Below are positions 13,401-26,300 of a stretch of DNA of 64,000 bases, one piece after another. The notes below the pieces were generated by a model. It did not search any database and was not told where the DNA came from. It worked only from the letters and a program-made list of their open reading frames with translations. The first letter of the stretch is position 1. Each line of letters begins with the position of its first letter. A program made the translations under genes and the position numbers. The DNA is from Membranipora membranacea (taxonomy: Eukaryota; Bryozoa; Gymnolaemata; Cheilostomatida; Membraniporidae). The stretch is taken from contig OU612065.1 in NCBI GenBank assembly GCA_914767715.1, forward strand, positions 26,226,001 through 26,290,000, read 5' to 3'.

Positions 13401-16400
13401 TTGCTGAGTTCTCAGACTATAAAAGTTGTGAAATTTTATTCTCCCAGGGATAGCTCAGTGTTAGGTGCGGCAGACTTGGGATCATAAGGTCCCAGGTTCA
13501 AACCCCGCCGAGTGCACTGTTTGTCTAGTACTACCTGATTTGGCTATCGCGGGCCATTCACCCTAGCCGACCTGGAATCGAACAATGGATAATGGCTTGC
13601 CATATTGCCTAATACCTTCAAAATTGAAGTTGGCGATTACTCTTCATAACATAACAAACTAGGTTTGAGAATTTAGGAATTTAGAATAATAGCAAAATCT
13701 ATTCGTTTATGGCAAAAATTGACCTGATTTTCAATTAGTGGAATTGTAAATTCAGGTAAAGTTTTCATCCTGTATTAGATATGCATGGGTATGCTGCGTA
13801 TAGCATATGCTTAAAATAGGTTTGAGGTTTATCTCTTTTTTGAACAATATTACCTCATTCTGTTAGTTATACAATTTGAATTTCATTACCTATGTAATTT
13901 TCATGTTTATTCTAGCGTTCCATGAGTTGTTGGAGAGATTAGACTATAGACAGTGGAAGTCCAGCATAGCAAACTTTAACAAAGATAGGATAGTGTATAT
14001 GCAGATGTATGAAGACTACCCTATTGGTGCTACACTAGAGTCGTCGGTTCACAGGCTACAGAGAACATGCTGTCAGTACGCACTCGGTCTACATAAGGTA
14101 ACCATCACAGTCATGGTCTTCTGCTACAAAGCTAAATTCACCTAGATCTATATTCCACTTTGGGTAATCTCGATGGTACAAGTCATTTCATTTCTCCTAC
14201 AATCAAGGAACAACCCAAAAGAATTCAAATTGATTTGTTTATCATAGTTAGAACCATAAGGTTATAATGAGAAAACTTCACCAATCTGCTAATATCATAC
14301 TGATGAAGCTTCCACTCTCCTTAATAGATTTATCATTATTATATGTTTAGTCGTGTGGTCTTAAATTCGATCTGTACAAATTTGATGTTGTCGGATATCT
14401 TGTATAGGTAACTTCTAATCACACATAGCAATATATATAATTGCCAATTTATGTTACTGTCAGATTAGATGCTGTGACAGGTGATCGCAGGTGATCGCAT
14501 GTGCAGGCATCAGTATGGTTTGTCTCCTCTTCGCACAAGGTGCAGAATCGTTTTCCCATAAACATATCAACACTCTTATTTTTATATTTAAGGGTTTTCC
14601 TTATCATGTATGCTGCGCGATATTAGTGAGGTTGCGAAATTTTGTAATTGTCTTCTGTTGGAATTTTGAACCTCTCTGTTTATAGCAATCGTGTAAAGAA
14701 ATAATGGATATAGTGACAGACATATCGCTATCTAAACATGACAGTGTGTGCAGCTGTAGCGATGGTGCTAGTACCTCACAAGGGGAGGCAACTCCATCAC
14801 AGATAGAATATGAATTCATTACTCAGCCTAAAGATGTCTTTGATTGTGGGACATCGATTATCATCAGTGCATTAAAGGTAAGTTATTGCCTTTTCACGTT
14901 GTAAAACGGAGCAACATGTGCTGGCTCAAATTTTATTTCAATTTTTATCTTGTCTATTTTGCTTTCACAAGTACTGACATGAGATTAAAGTGCTTACAAA
15001 AAAAAGTTAGATTGAAATGTTGAATTTTGACCAAATGTTTTGTGAATATGTCAAAATTTGATATTGAAAGCAATGACTTTATGGAAGGTTTAAAATAGAT
15101 ATGTTGCTATGTCTAAGATGAAGTTTCACAACATTGCCACAGCGTTTACGTGAGATACTATTGCATTTATATCTCTGATCGATAGAGAGTGAATAATTCA
15201 CTTAGCAATGAGTACCATCACCAGGAATTTTGTGTGACGACATGAGTTCTCGTACTAAATAGACTCATATCACGACTGAAGACCGTGTGACAAATATACC
15301 TCAAGTGTATATGACTGCATGGTTTTATTTGTAGGAGAGTTTCACCAGAGAACCTGACAACAATGAGGTCATCGGTAATCTGTGCGTCCTGTGTCAGCTA
15401 AACTGGCCACGACACAAACCTATAGTCTTAGATATAATAAGCAAACTCAAAGTCATGGAGAAGTTCACCTACCCGGCCTTCTTTGATTACGTCATCAGTG
15501 AGTTTTGATGCTAAATTCTTCTACTTTAAATAAATTATATAGTTTCCAGTTTTTTTGTCTATTTTTCTTTTGTTTTGGCACTAAATGTAAAAACATTTTT
15601 CCTGAAAATGAATAAGTTTACCAAGAGTATTAAAAAAAAACGTTTTATTAAAAATGTTGCTGCAATATGTTTTTTTTGTGTGCATGTAATTAGCAATTGC
15701 ACAGAATTTTGTAAAATTAAGAAACTTATGTGTAAACTGTAGTCATATACCCAGAGAAGATGCTGATTTTTTTGTTTTCTTCCATAGATGTTGAGATATT
15801 GGAGGAATTTGCCTATCTGAAAACAGAACAAGGCGGTGGAGTTAGACTTGAGATACACGCCTCCAGTGTACATCAACGATCAAAGTAAGCTTAACATCAG
15901 CCAGTCCTCCACAAATTTCCAACCGCCATATATAGAAGTGCAACCACCGCTAGATGTAATGCCATGATCTAGCTACTGTCCATATGGTGTGAATCTTGAT
16001 TGTTCCAGTTCCAGCAAGATAGCTTACTCAACTTTCTTAGTGATGAGTTTAATGACTTCTAAGTCATCCTATTGCTTACCCAGCATGCAAACATCATCGT
16101 GCATGATAGTGTATCTGTTGTATCGTGAAATTAACACTGATGGCTACGCAAACTTCAACTGATTATTGCACATAAATCATTCAAGGCACCATGCCTATAA
16201 TGGAGTTATTGTGGAAATAAGTTGTTTCACATCAGTATATCAGACACAAACTATAGGACATGCCGACAGCTTCCCCAAAAGAAAATGTTGACCTGGAATT
16301 CCTTGAAGCATCACTTTAGTCTTGCTTGAGCAGATCTCAGTGGCGATGTACTGTAGGTTATGAATAACAGTATGAACAAATTCCACCATACCGTGCACGT

Positions 16401-16719
16401 GCAGTTGTGTTCACATGTTTGGCTAGACCAAGTTTGATCCATTATGCCATTGGTGAAGTTGCCCTCCCCTCTACAGACTTCACTGTTTAGAAGAGGAAAC
16501 TCAAGCACTAGCAAAATGGATCAAACTTGATCTCATGTTTGATATGATAATTACAGACAGAGGACAGTAACTCGAGGTGTGACGAGAGATACCGAAGTAG
16601 ATATGAAGGCCTCGTTCGAGAAGCAGGTATCAAGGTCATCAGAGTGTGTTCAGCGCCTGGTAATAAAGTTCCTTATCGAGAAGAGAAATGAAATATTAAC
16701 AGTCCTACCTGGCTCTTGA
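7473..16719 (+). CDS. INTS10: Integrator complex subunit 10, complete 14-exon gene
   Basis: Nuclear Integrator subunit, part of the INTS10/13/14 module that helps snRNA 3'-end processing and Pol II attenuation. Exons: 7473-7604, 7949-8016, 8357-8466, 8670-8809, 9107-9188, 9458-9583, 10250-10394, 11988-12166, 12549-12713, 13916-14097, 14686-14877, 15335-15497, 15788-15884, 16557-16719. All boundaries are GT-AG and all phases join, giving 1944 bases and 647 residues (human is about 710). Family landmarks: N-terminal WLLTASTLFPGN; TRPWESLANLL in exon 7 (human DPWERLF); basic TPRKKKKS in exon 9; VEILEEFAYLKTEQGG in exon 13; TVTRGVTRDTEVDMKASFEK and KQVSRS in exon 14. The protein is all-helical with no catalytic site. 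The start is the only Met in frame before WLLTAS. It lies head to tail after GGH and converges with the GABA-B receptor gene. The acidic linker before the basic patch in vertebrates is shortened here. Confidence 0.95.
9600..10249. other. INTS10 intron 6
   Basis: Intronic sequence with no internal coding. The plus-strand open frame at 9819-10019 shows no family features and crosses no splice-compatible boundary. Confidence 0.5.
10395..11987. other. INTS10 intron 7
   Basis: About 1.6 kb intron. Apart from the short repeat near 10531 and the aaatgccacaaaacttcagg block at about 10742, no feature was recognised. Confidence 0.5.
10531..10604 (-). repeat. Short interspersed repeat, copy 1 of 3
   Basis: The minus strand reads the same ordered blocks as 15169-15243 and 19196-19269: atatctctgat, agagagtgaa, ttcact, accatcac, tgtgacgac. 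An internal AGTGAATTAATTCACT palindrome is present. It lies in INTS10 intron 7 in the opposite orientation to the other two. Confidence 0.55.
12272..12400 (+). repeat. Degenerate short tandem repeat
   Basis: About ten imperfect copies of an 11-12-base unit close to ATCTCACGGCT, in INTS10 intron 8. There is no conserved spacer/repeat alternation, so it is a minisatellite. Confidence 0.6.
12752..12925 (+). repeat. tRNA-derived SINE copy in INTS10 intron 9
   Basis: A-box-like GGCGCAATTGGTTAGTGCGC is followed by a B-box-like GAGATTGAGTCCC and a unique tail. The cloverleaf cannot close at the acceptor stem, so it is not a functional tRNA. Confidence 0.6.
13443..13650 (+). repeat. Second tRNA-derived SINE copy in INTS10 intron 9
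   Basis: Begins GGGATAGCTCAGTG (A box) with GGTTCAAACCC (intact B box) about 40 bases later, then a tRNA-unrelated tail. It is of a different subfamily from the copy 690 bases upstream. Confidence 0.65.
15169..15243 (+). repeat. Short interspersed repeat, copy 2 of 3
   Basis: In INTS10 intron 11. It matches 19196-19269 nearly base for base through atatctctgatcgataga and gtgtgacgac. Confidence 0.6.
16429..16529. mobile_element. Miniature inverted-repeat element in INTS10 intron 13
   Basis: The ends CAAGTTTGATCCATT and AATGGATCAAACTTG are perfect inverted repeats with weaker pairing continuing inward. A half copy of the same left end followed by a related interior is at 22919-22990. No clear target duplication is visible. 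Confidence 0.6.
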
Positions 16720-16981
16720 GTTTTAATAATACAAGGTGTGAGTCATACAAGGTAGGTGCTGACCAAAGACCAATCGTAGATAGGAAATGAACATTGACAA
16801 TAAGTTAGGAGGTTATTTTCAGCTTTGAACACTGACATCAACAGCTGCATTTTGACAGAAGGGAGGGGGATTAAATAATGCTTATGGCAACAGAGGCCTT
16901 TTTAAGCCTATCCAAACTCATACAGCTACAAATATTTATGATTTGGTGTATATTTTTGTGAACATGTACAGTGTAAAGAAA

Positions 16982-16987
16982 AATAAA
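16982..16987 (+). terminator. Polyadenylation signal of INTS10
   Basis: AATAAA about 260 bases past the INTS10 stop. The AATAAA at about 16660 is inside the coding exon and is less likely to be used. Confidence 0.45.
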
Positions 16988-17113
16988 ATTTCACAACTAT
17001 GAAAAGTGAGTTTGACCTGCAAAGAAAATATACATAGTTGTGTAATGTCATAGAAGCCAGCCTCTTATATAAGTCGCACTGCGAGTTTTCAACATAAACA
17101 CAAACATGAATGG

Positions 17114-17119
17114 TTTATT
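17114..17119 (-). terminator. Polyadenylation signal of the GABA-B receptor gene
   Basis: Minus-strand AATAAA about 200 bases past the stop codon. It sits about 130 bases from the INTS10 signal on the opposite strand, so the two genes end tail to tail. Confidence 0.45.
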
Positions 17120-17319
17120 ATATATTATGTATTATGTTTATGGCTGTCCAATGAAAAACGGATATTGTGTACATATTTAAAAAGCAGACCGGCAGACCTT
17201 TTACTGAATGAAGTTTATGTGACTTTGATTGGCTGATTGGTTGAATGGAGTGACCAACCCAACCAATCAGAGCCAACACACTGGCTTTGTCAATGAGGTA
17301 ACTCTGTTGAGATCGAACC

Positions 17320-20300
17320 TCACAGTGGTGTAATTTTTGAGTTATCTGCCTCCTGAGAGAGTTGAGTTATGAGAAGACTTGTATCCCTGTGTAATCCTGT
17401 CGATCGTGTTGATGATTGACGGGACTTCGATGGAGTACCATTAGCGTTTCGATCTTCTGTATATGCAGGATCTGAAAAACAGACTGATAGTTTGATCTTT
17501 GGCCTAAAACTCATCTTATAAGACCATACTGTGTGTAAATTGCGATTTTTCATGTTTACCCCATCCAGGAGCATACTGAATGAAATTCACTATAATATGT
17601 TACTGTGTATGAAACGGAAAAAATTCTGGTGATAATTTTACCTCCAATGTTGGTATTGTTTTATACCTGGCTCAATCGTACGATGTGTCTGTAAGAAATG
17701 GGAAATTAAATACTGTGAAACTTGTCTTTTTCATCCCTACCTCCCAGGTGCAATGAAAAAACGAGTTTTCCGTCCTCCCTGATCGCACACAGATTGATAT
17801 CGTAAGAAATGCTGGTCAAGGTTGGTTAAAATCTGTCAACCAACATCAATTAATCCTGCTTACCTGAGAAAACCTCTGCACTTAGCTCGGCGACATGTTG
17901 TTTGTTATTGCTCTCCTCTGATTGGTGCGCCATATCATACTCATTCTGTGACGATATGGAGTATATCGTACTCTGCTGATGTACACTCTTCATCTTATAC
18001 AGGTTCTCTAGTCGCTTTACTTCAGCCTTGATCTTTAAACGGCATTAAAATGTTGTTTAAACGGAATGATTACATCCCTGCATACATTACAAACAATCTC
18101 CATCGGATCTTCTGCTTTATATCCGTTTCTGTTATTGCTTACGTTTTTTTGCCTTGTGGCTCTCTCCACTCCGATGGATGGCTAGTCTAAGTCCATTACC
18201 CTCAAAATGGACTTTCACTTTGCAACATTCATGGTATGCACCCTAAGGTTATTCCTAAATTATAGTCAGTTATAGAGTTTGAATCCATGCAAGCTTGTCT
18301 TGACAAGCTTTGTCCCCCCCTTCCCCCTCAGAACAAAACTTGTCAAGACAGTCTAGGCTAGCATGAAGGCTTGCACTATTATAGGCTACAATTTAGGAAT
18401 GATGTGGTTACGATGTGATTGGCTAACCTCATTCAATCGTGACTGCTTATTGGTCACCTCCTGCTCTTGTTCGGTTATACTTTTCTCTACCTCTTCTGCT
18501 TCCTGAGCAGACTGTTGCTTGGAGAGGGTCCTCTTACTGCTCAATGATCTCTTCTGCATTGACAGTCTTGGTCGTGGAGTGGTATCTTCAGGGTCTTTTC
18601 GTAAATGTGTTATCTATAGAATACATATAGGCTAATTATTAATAAATTATTGTGATGGCTTTAAGTGCGATTATGTTACTCCACAACCATTTGATGTCAG
18701 CTCTGCAAGAAAATGCAATACATGTCAGTCATATAAATTAAAGAGTATACAAAGACCAAACCAATATAGTCCGGTAGCTATTTCTGCAGAGCAGAGGAGA
18801 TAATTCCTAATGCTTTTCATGATTTTATCCAGAAGTGCTACTTTTTCAGGGTAGAAATATTGCATAACTACTGCAGGACTAGCTGCCAGACTATATTGCT
18901 TTGATTTTGTTGTAGTCTTTAACTTTAATTATACGGGTTTATTTGACCGAGTTTGTGATCAAGCATTGATTTTGATGGGCAGTCAACATTGTTACTCAGT
19001 AGATTTAATTGGTGCACCCTGCACAATCTAGATCTCAAGTCTCTGTTGTCGTATGCTATCAGACAAAATATCAAAACCAATTTTACACTCGATGGTATGT
19101 CTTGTTTCAAAAGGCAATCTTCCAAAGAATAAAACAATATTTTGATCTGATGGAAGGGTCATATCACACTGATCACGTGATCTACTATCGCATGTATATC
19201 TCTGATCGATAGAGAGTGAAGTAATTCACTTAGCATGAGAACCATCACAAGGAACTTTGTGTGACGACCCGAGTTGTGGGGTGGGTACATGTTAGGTACT
19301 CATACTAAATTGATTCTTAAGATCAGAGATACGCATCCTAAATAGTGTAATCACGATATCAGTGGGGGGAGGGGGGTTATATGCCTACCTTTGGTACGAA
19401 GACGAGGCATAAAGTGATGGTTGTACATAGTATGATGAGTAATCCTGTTATCAGGTGACTGTAATCTTGCTGTTCTGCGATCACATAAGATATGGAGACG
19501 GCGCTGGCACACATGATTACTACATTATATACAGACATCCCAATATATTTAGAGTCATTCAATGCTGGGATGTTGACATGCCTCGTCTGCCAGGCGTAGA
19601 AGCATCCTACCACCTGCAGAGAAATGAAGAATTTAATTTCCTTCAAGCAAGAGCACATAATAGCTTTAGTTATATTGTGAGGATTTCAATATTAATCCAT
19701 GGTACTTATGCAAGTAGTTATGATGCATCTGATTTCATCTGTCAGGGGGAACCTCTTTATGTCGCATGAAGACAGAGGGGGATAATGGGGGATTGCGTTC
19801 CAATTACAAAATGATGATGAGAATTTGACATGCAAATATTCTGAGAATACCTTTGACTAAGTTGCCTTTCATTGTCCAAGCTTGTGTAACAATGAAAGTG
19901 AAACTGCTACTGCTGAACAAACTTAACCCTCCTCCATTTTGCACTTACCAGAAGTAGCCCCTTGTAAGTGTACATGATTGCTGACCATACAACCATCAGC
20001 TTTTCACTTTTGCATGTATAATATATCCTATTGATAAGTATGTTTTCTTCTTCCTTCAAAGAAATACATCTATTGATCAGAAGGCTGCAGATTTTAAGGG
20101 AGTTGAGGGTGGCCGTCACACCTTGGCCCTATGGGTCTAACACGTAATACTTGTGTTTCGTTTGAAAGGCAACACAAAATTATGAAAATGGCACCTTACA
20201 CCAGGAAGCATGAGCAAATATTGTATGCAGGCAACATAGCTGTTGCACTCATATATGTAAAAAATGGCTTGACAAACCGTTATGGAAATGACCTACCAAG

Positions 20301-23300
20301 TCAACACATTGACGAGGTTGTAGCAAACTATATAGTACCTACTATTGGTTCAAGATAACCCAAATGCACTTTGAGCGGGTCGAGGGTAGTCCATAACGAT
20401 AGTAGAATAATATCTATTAGTGTCAGCACTGTGACTATTGCGAATAATGTTGTGTCTGTTATAACCTACAAATAAAACCATCCAAGTGAGGAGGTAGTTT
20501 ATTCTCAATTTACATTTTTCCAAGTTATTATTACACGTATTCATTCAGGTTTTCATATATATACATGTATAGGTACTTTATAAACAAACTAAAATAACAG
20601 CTTTTGACCTCATAAACACAAAAGAAAAAAATAAATATGTATGCTCAAAAATGATAATAAGATTGGAGAATTAGTTTTCCTTTACGTGATGGATTGATAG
20701 AATATAACACTTAAAGAGACTCCAAAGTTTCAGACTGCATGATATTTTACTCCTGTGCATAGCAGAATCAAACTGGTCGTGATTGTAATCCGGATATGGC
20801 TTAGGCTAAGTTCTATTTAAATTAAGCAGAGTAATAATGGGCACTGCATAATAGTGTTATAAGTCTCAGACTGAAGTACTAGCACTTGGTGACATGAGGA
20901 AAGGAAATAACTCATGGTCTTCTTAGGAAGGCTTAGAAATAGAGCCAATAGAAACCTAAGCCGCTCTTAGGAGTCGTTCCACTCTTCGTGAATCTCCTGT
21001 ATATAAGAAATCAGTGGTAGGGATTGTTTCAAGAATGAACTTAATGGGCTAGCTGAAAAACTAACCCATGTATCCTGCCTACTATCTGGGGGTAACAGGC
21101 TTTTCCAGACATTCAAATTCATCAAGATAAAAAGCTATAACAGCATAAATCCCTACCACTGATTTTGGTCAACCAGTAATAAAGAAAACCGCAAAAACTG
21201 ATTAGGCATCTATTTATCGATGTCTATGTAGGAAGGAGTTATCTGATCTAGGTTATATTATTTTCTTGATTATATCTAGGTAAAAAAAATGTAGGTATTT
21301 ACAACTCCATTATTCTGAATATAAATGTCAAATGTAAGGATTGGACGTATTTCCAAACCTATTCAGGGCAGTTTGAAGGCCTTTGAGCATGTTGGTCTTT
21401 GAAACTTTGGAGTCTCTTTAACTAAACTGAATTGGTCAAAAAATCTCAGTTTTCCGTGGCCTATAGTTGATCCTGTATTGTGCTTACTGGGTTGGTCACC
21501 TATAAGCATATTCTGGTTTATGTATTATCTAACATCTTATAGTTCTGACTCATTCCATTAGTACGCTGAGATAATTTACCTATCATTGTTACTGAAACCA
21601 TTACATAGATGAAGTGCACTGGAATTACTTACCCTTTTCTGTGAATGAGGTGAATTAAATATAGTATACACTCTCCAAGTTTTTGCGAATAGAGCACCAA
21701 ATGAAAGGCTAAAACCGACTGCTAACACCCATGACCGCAACTGCAAAACATAAACTTTAAATAATCATAAAAGTTAGATGCATTTGGCGGCTCAAAATCA
21801 AGGAGAGGATTGTTTTATAGAAACAATTTTTAAAAACCGCACAAAGCCACCACTTTTTATGACTACTGGAGAACAATTCAATTGAGATGCTGTATTTAGG
21901 ATGCTGACAGAGTTGCCTCCTTCTTTTTTGTGATTTAATCTCCTCGTTTTTTTTCAACACTGCGACTTTTTTAAAGCAATATTCTGGAACTATTCAATCA
22001 TAAAGCAATGGTCATTTTTTTTAATATGACACAAAGACAAAATTCCGAACAGCGGTGATGAGCATAATCGTATATGTATTGAGAATATAGTATACCTAAA
22101 AATACAATGATGTACTCACAATGCATATTGCTTGGTAAGTATGAGTTGTGACCTTGGATGGATTTATCCTCATCATATATATGTTACAGTACACCAATAT
22201 ACAGCCAGCTATTATCAGGTTATTCATCTTTGGGCTGGACATTTTAATATGCCTGTAATAAAACAAACACAAAGGGTGTCTTTGGTAACCCAACGTAATG
22301 TCCCTGATATCTAGTATAATTAAAACTTGAATTGATACATTTATGATCAGTGTATCATGTTGAAACATGTAGGGGAGGAATATTGCTACAGAGAAAGTAG
22401 TATTTTCACTTCTTCATATGACCCAAGAAACCATTAAATTTGATACATACAAGCAAACAGGATATGATCAAACTGAATCTGCAAATTTGCATGTAACAGG
22501 GTAGGGTTGGGCGTATCAGGCAAAGCTCATAACATTCGGTATCGTTCGGTAACTTATTTTTTGATTGGACACCATTGCCTACCTGTGGGCAGCGTATTTG
22601 ACATTGACTGCCAGGAAAGATATTGCCAGCACAAGTCCTAATGAAGCTAGCACAATCAACAGGGTTTGTATTGGTTTGTTGGGCTGAAGCTTTCTATTTT
22701 CTCGTATCATCCTGTCGAGTGGAGGGTTTGATCCATGCCAGGATAATGGCTGTGTGTTGAATACTATTCGATCTGCAGCCATGTCAAAGTCTGCGATTTT
22801 CACATAGTCTTCACCTAAAAAAGGTAAACCACTAAATAATGCATTTTGAATCAACCACTTTGGCTTCATACAGTTGACTTATCCTTTACCTCTATATTGC
22901 GCCCAATGCGAGCTCGGTCAAGTTTGATCCAGTTTGCCTGCATTCCAGTTGCTCTCTTCCACTGGTCACTCCCCAGTGACCATTGACCAGTGGAGGGGGA
23001 TCAACTCCAAATGCCCCCAATGTTCTAAATGCGGGCTGGGAGGGTATGATGCTGGTATGTCTGCCATCGTAATGCCATTGCCAAAGTCAAAGATCACCTG
23101 AGCCCTGAAACTCACCTTGCATCTGCTTGAGCTGCAGATGTCCTAACCTCCTTCTTCCCTGAAACTTGACCTCCCCCTGTAGCAAATGGATAAAATGGAG
23201 TCACTGTCATCGGCCATATATATATATCATGCAACTATGTCAGCTATATGTCATGCAACGATAAATGCTGATCCGAATACAATGTGCCAATTTCGTTGGG

Positions 23301-26300
23301 ACTTTTATCTATTCATCTTCTTGAAAGAATCAAGCTGCCTTTCTAGACCACATTCTCAATGTGAAACACGCGCCTCTAAGTGTAAAACTGTATTTGAGCT
23401 TCAAAGGTTATTAAGATTTGGAGGGCCCACTCATCTTTCTCACTAAAAATTAAAAGATTTACCACTGTGTCTGTATACCATCATGCATTTTGTTTTCTCA
23501 CCATCATCCCAGAGAACGTCAAACCGGATACAATATCTGAATAGTTTGAGAGTTGTCTCCACTCTGTCCAGTTGACGTTAGGCTGTCCAATTGTTATGAA
23601 TCTATCTAAACTGTGAGCCATAAGCTTGACTCCGTCATAGGCATATCCCTGGTAACTAGAAATATCTGATTGAGCTTGGTTAGATGGTGCTTCAGTAAAC
23701 TTGTAATCCTAAAACAGAAATCACATCAGAATAAAACGCAAAGCCCAATATTGAAATAACTTGCAACCAAAGCAACACCAAACAGATAGTTGTGGTCCAG
23801 GGGTCAATATTAATAAGGTTGATGTGACCTTACCTGCAATATACTACATTATAATTTATTGATAAACTATACATAACATAACTTAGACTATACATAACAT
23901 TACATAGACTATGTTATACGAAACATAGACTATACGTTACATGCCTCTGGATTGTTTCATCATTCATAATTTATAATTTGATGAAGACGAGGTGTGCCCT
24001 TACATGTTCACAAACACAGGTCTGAAATTACCCCTGGCTAGGTTACCCATATCAATATTGATGATATTAGAGTTTATTGTTATTTTGATGACATTCCAAA
24101 TACTCACACACTAAAATATGAAATAAGACAACACTGCGGGTTTTGAGTGACCTGATAGCAAACTTTGAGTCAACTTTGTGAGCATGTTGAACTGTAATGT
24201 GTAATCTGGTGTTTTGTTGACAGCCAGCTCGTAATGGTGTTCGAGATGGCGATCGCGGCTGTAGGTGATTCCCACCCTAACGACCGCTTTCAGCCGTGAT
24301 AGCCATCCCATTAAGACCATTAAGAGCTGGCAGTGGTTATGTTAAGTTATGTCATGAAGGTTGGTAAGAATGAAAGTGAAAATATCAGTGTCAGCCCCAG
24401 ACTCTTGCCCCCGCCCGACACCTCCGACCGGGAAAAATACTACCTTCACTTCCTGAAGAACATTGGTTTGGTGTTTGTCCATTATATCTGCTATGAAGTG
24501 TCCATCCAGCGCTTGGACTATCTGGTCCAGAGTACAATTATCGGAGGGGTGGTGCTTCCACCAGTGCCTTGGGTAGTTAGACGGCAATATCCAGACATAC
24601 TTGTATCCATACATCCCTAAGTGGTACGCCTGTATGAGAAACAAAAGTAATACTACTGGTACATTGAAGCAAGTAATACAGTGAGAGACTGTGAGTTGTG
24701 TTCTCTTCATGTATTATGATTTTATTGGCCATGGCAGTGTTGAGCTGAGGCTCTTTGAGTCAGGGTCTAGCCAAAGTAATCATGTGAGTATCCATGCAGT
24801 GACAGTGAAATCATTTTCATTATCTGAGTCTAAAACTACCCACAGCGAATGACACAATAATTTGCAGAGTTTGCTTGCTTGCATGTGTCGGTACTCTATA
24901 AAAGTCGAAGTAAAGAGAAGAGGGCTGTAAATGTAGACATTACATAAAGCTATTATATTACGCTTTGAATCCTGATGTTTATAGAATAAAGAATTTTCTC
25001 ATTTTAATAAAGATTTATATTCAACGGATTAGCTTTGCTCCTATACTCCTATAACATCATCTCATATATAACATTCTATTTTACATGAAACCGCCATCAA
25101 GATGAATATTAGCGGGAAAATAAAAGTCAGGCAAATCAGATAATTGCTTTCTGAACATATTTTCGAAGTCGATCCGTCAGCATTCAGACGCATATACCTC
25201 AGACACATGTGTCTAAGACAATCAGAAAACCTACTTACAGGCTAATACTACGTGAAGTCCTTGACCAATACTTTTACTACATACGCATTAATTTTTTTAA
25301 TTAAATAATTATTACCTTTTCATTCATTGTTTGTTTTAAATTAATAAGGAACAGTTATTTACGCTCTGTCTTGGTTGATGCGTGTGTATCTATATAATTT
25401 CTGATAGGTTAGTAGTTAGCTGGGTAAACATGGCATTTACAGTTTTTATTATCATATCTAGGTTCTGGCCGGCCTGGCTGTTTCCATTAATGTTGATACA
25501 ACAGAGAATTGTATAATTATGAAATACTATGATGATGATGGTGAAAAGCTGCTTCATCAAGACCCATATTACCCATCAACACATTAATGCTTACCGCGCA
25601 TATAGTTTTGATTGCTATTTGGTGATCAAAGTTGGCGATAATAATTCTTGTGTCGGTATCAGTGATCTGACGAAGCGCTGCCTCTGGGTTGTCATCTGCT
25701 ACGTTGACTGTCATAGTTATATTGATGCCAGTGCTCTTGATTAAAGACATCATAGCATCATGTACCTAAGATGAAGACAAGTGCAGATTTGTTATTGAAT
25801 TAGAAATTGAAAAATAAATTGAAAGCCGCATAGGCCAGTGTTTTCTTAGCTCTAGTAGTAACTAACTACCATGTTTTAGGAAGATACCTGTAGTTGAATA
25901 TTTAGACCTGTCTCACATTTTTAAACTCAATGGGATAATACCTGGGCGGGCTGTCTGGGTCGGGTGGATGGGTGCACCCCCAACCTGAACCCAGACTTCC
26001 CTCCTAGGCTTTCTGGAATACGTAATATTTCTATTCTATCAGAGCAAAGCTATAGCTTTGCTCTGATAGAATAGAAATAAATATCATGATATATCATGTG
26101 ATGATATATTTTACGCCATTGGGAGTTAACATTTACATGTGTGGTTTGGGATTTGTTGTCAAATCTACCAATCCAGCACAGTAAACCGCATGGCGCTGTG
26201 TTAGTGTGGTTGATAAATTTGTAGTTCAAATAGAAAATTTTGAAAAGAGACAATAAAAAAATTAAGCAGTTTATTCCTGTGTGGATTGATTATGCATGTC

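Noticed and set aside
13443-13515. Possible functional tRNA gene
   Set aside because: A and B boxes are present, but the acceptor stem does not pair and the sequence continues into a SINE-like tail. The same applies to 5238, 12752 and 35682.
22579-22869. Frame extending upstream of the GABA-B exon to an ATG at 22869
   Set aside because: The acceptor at 22816-22815 and the micro-exon phase show that the upstream part is intron. Including it would insert unrelated residues.
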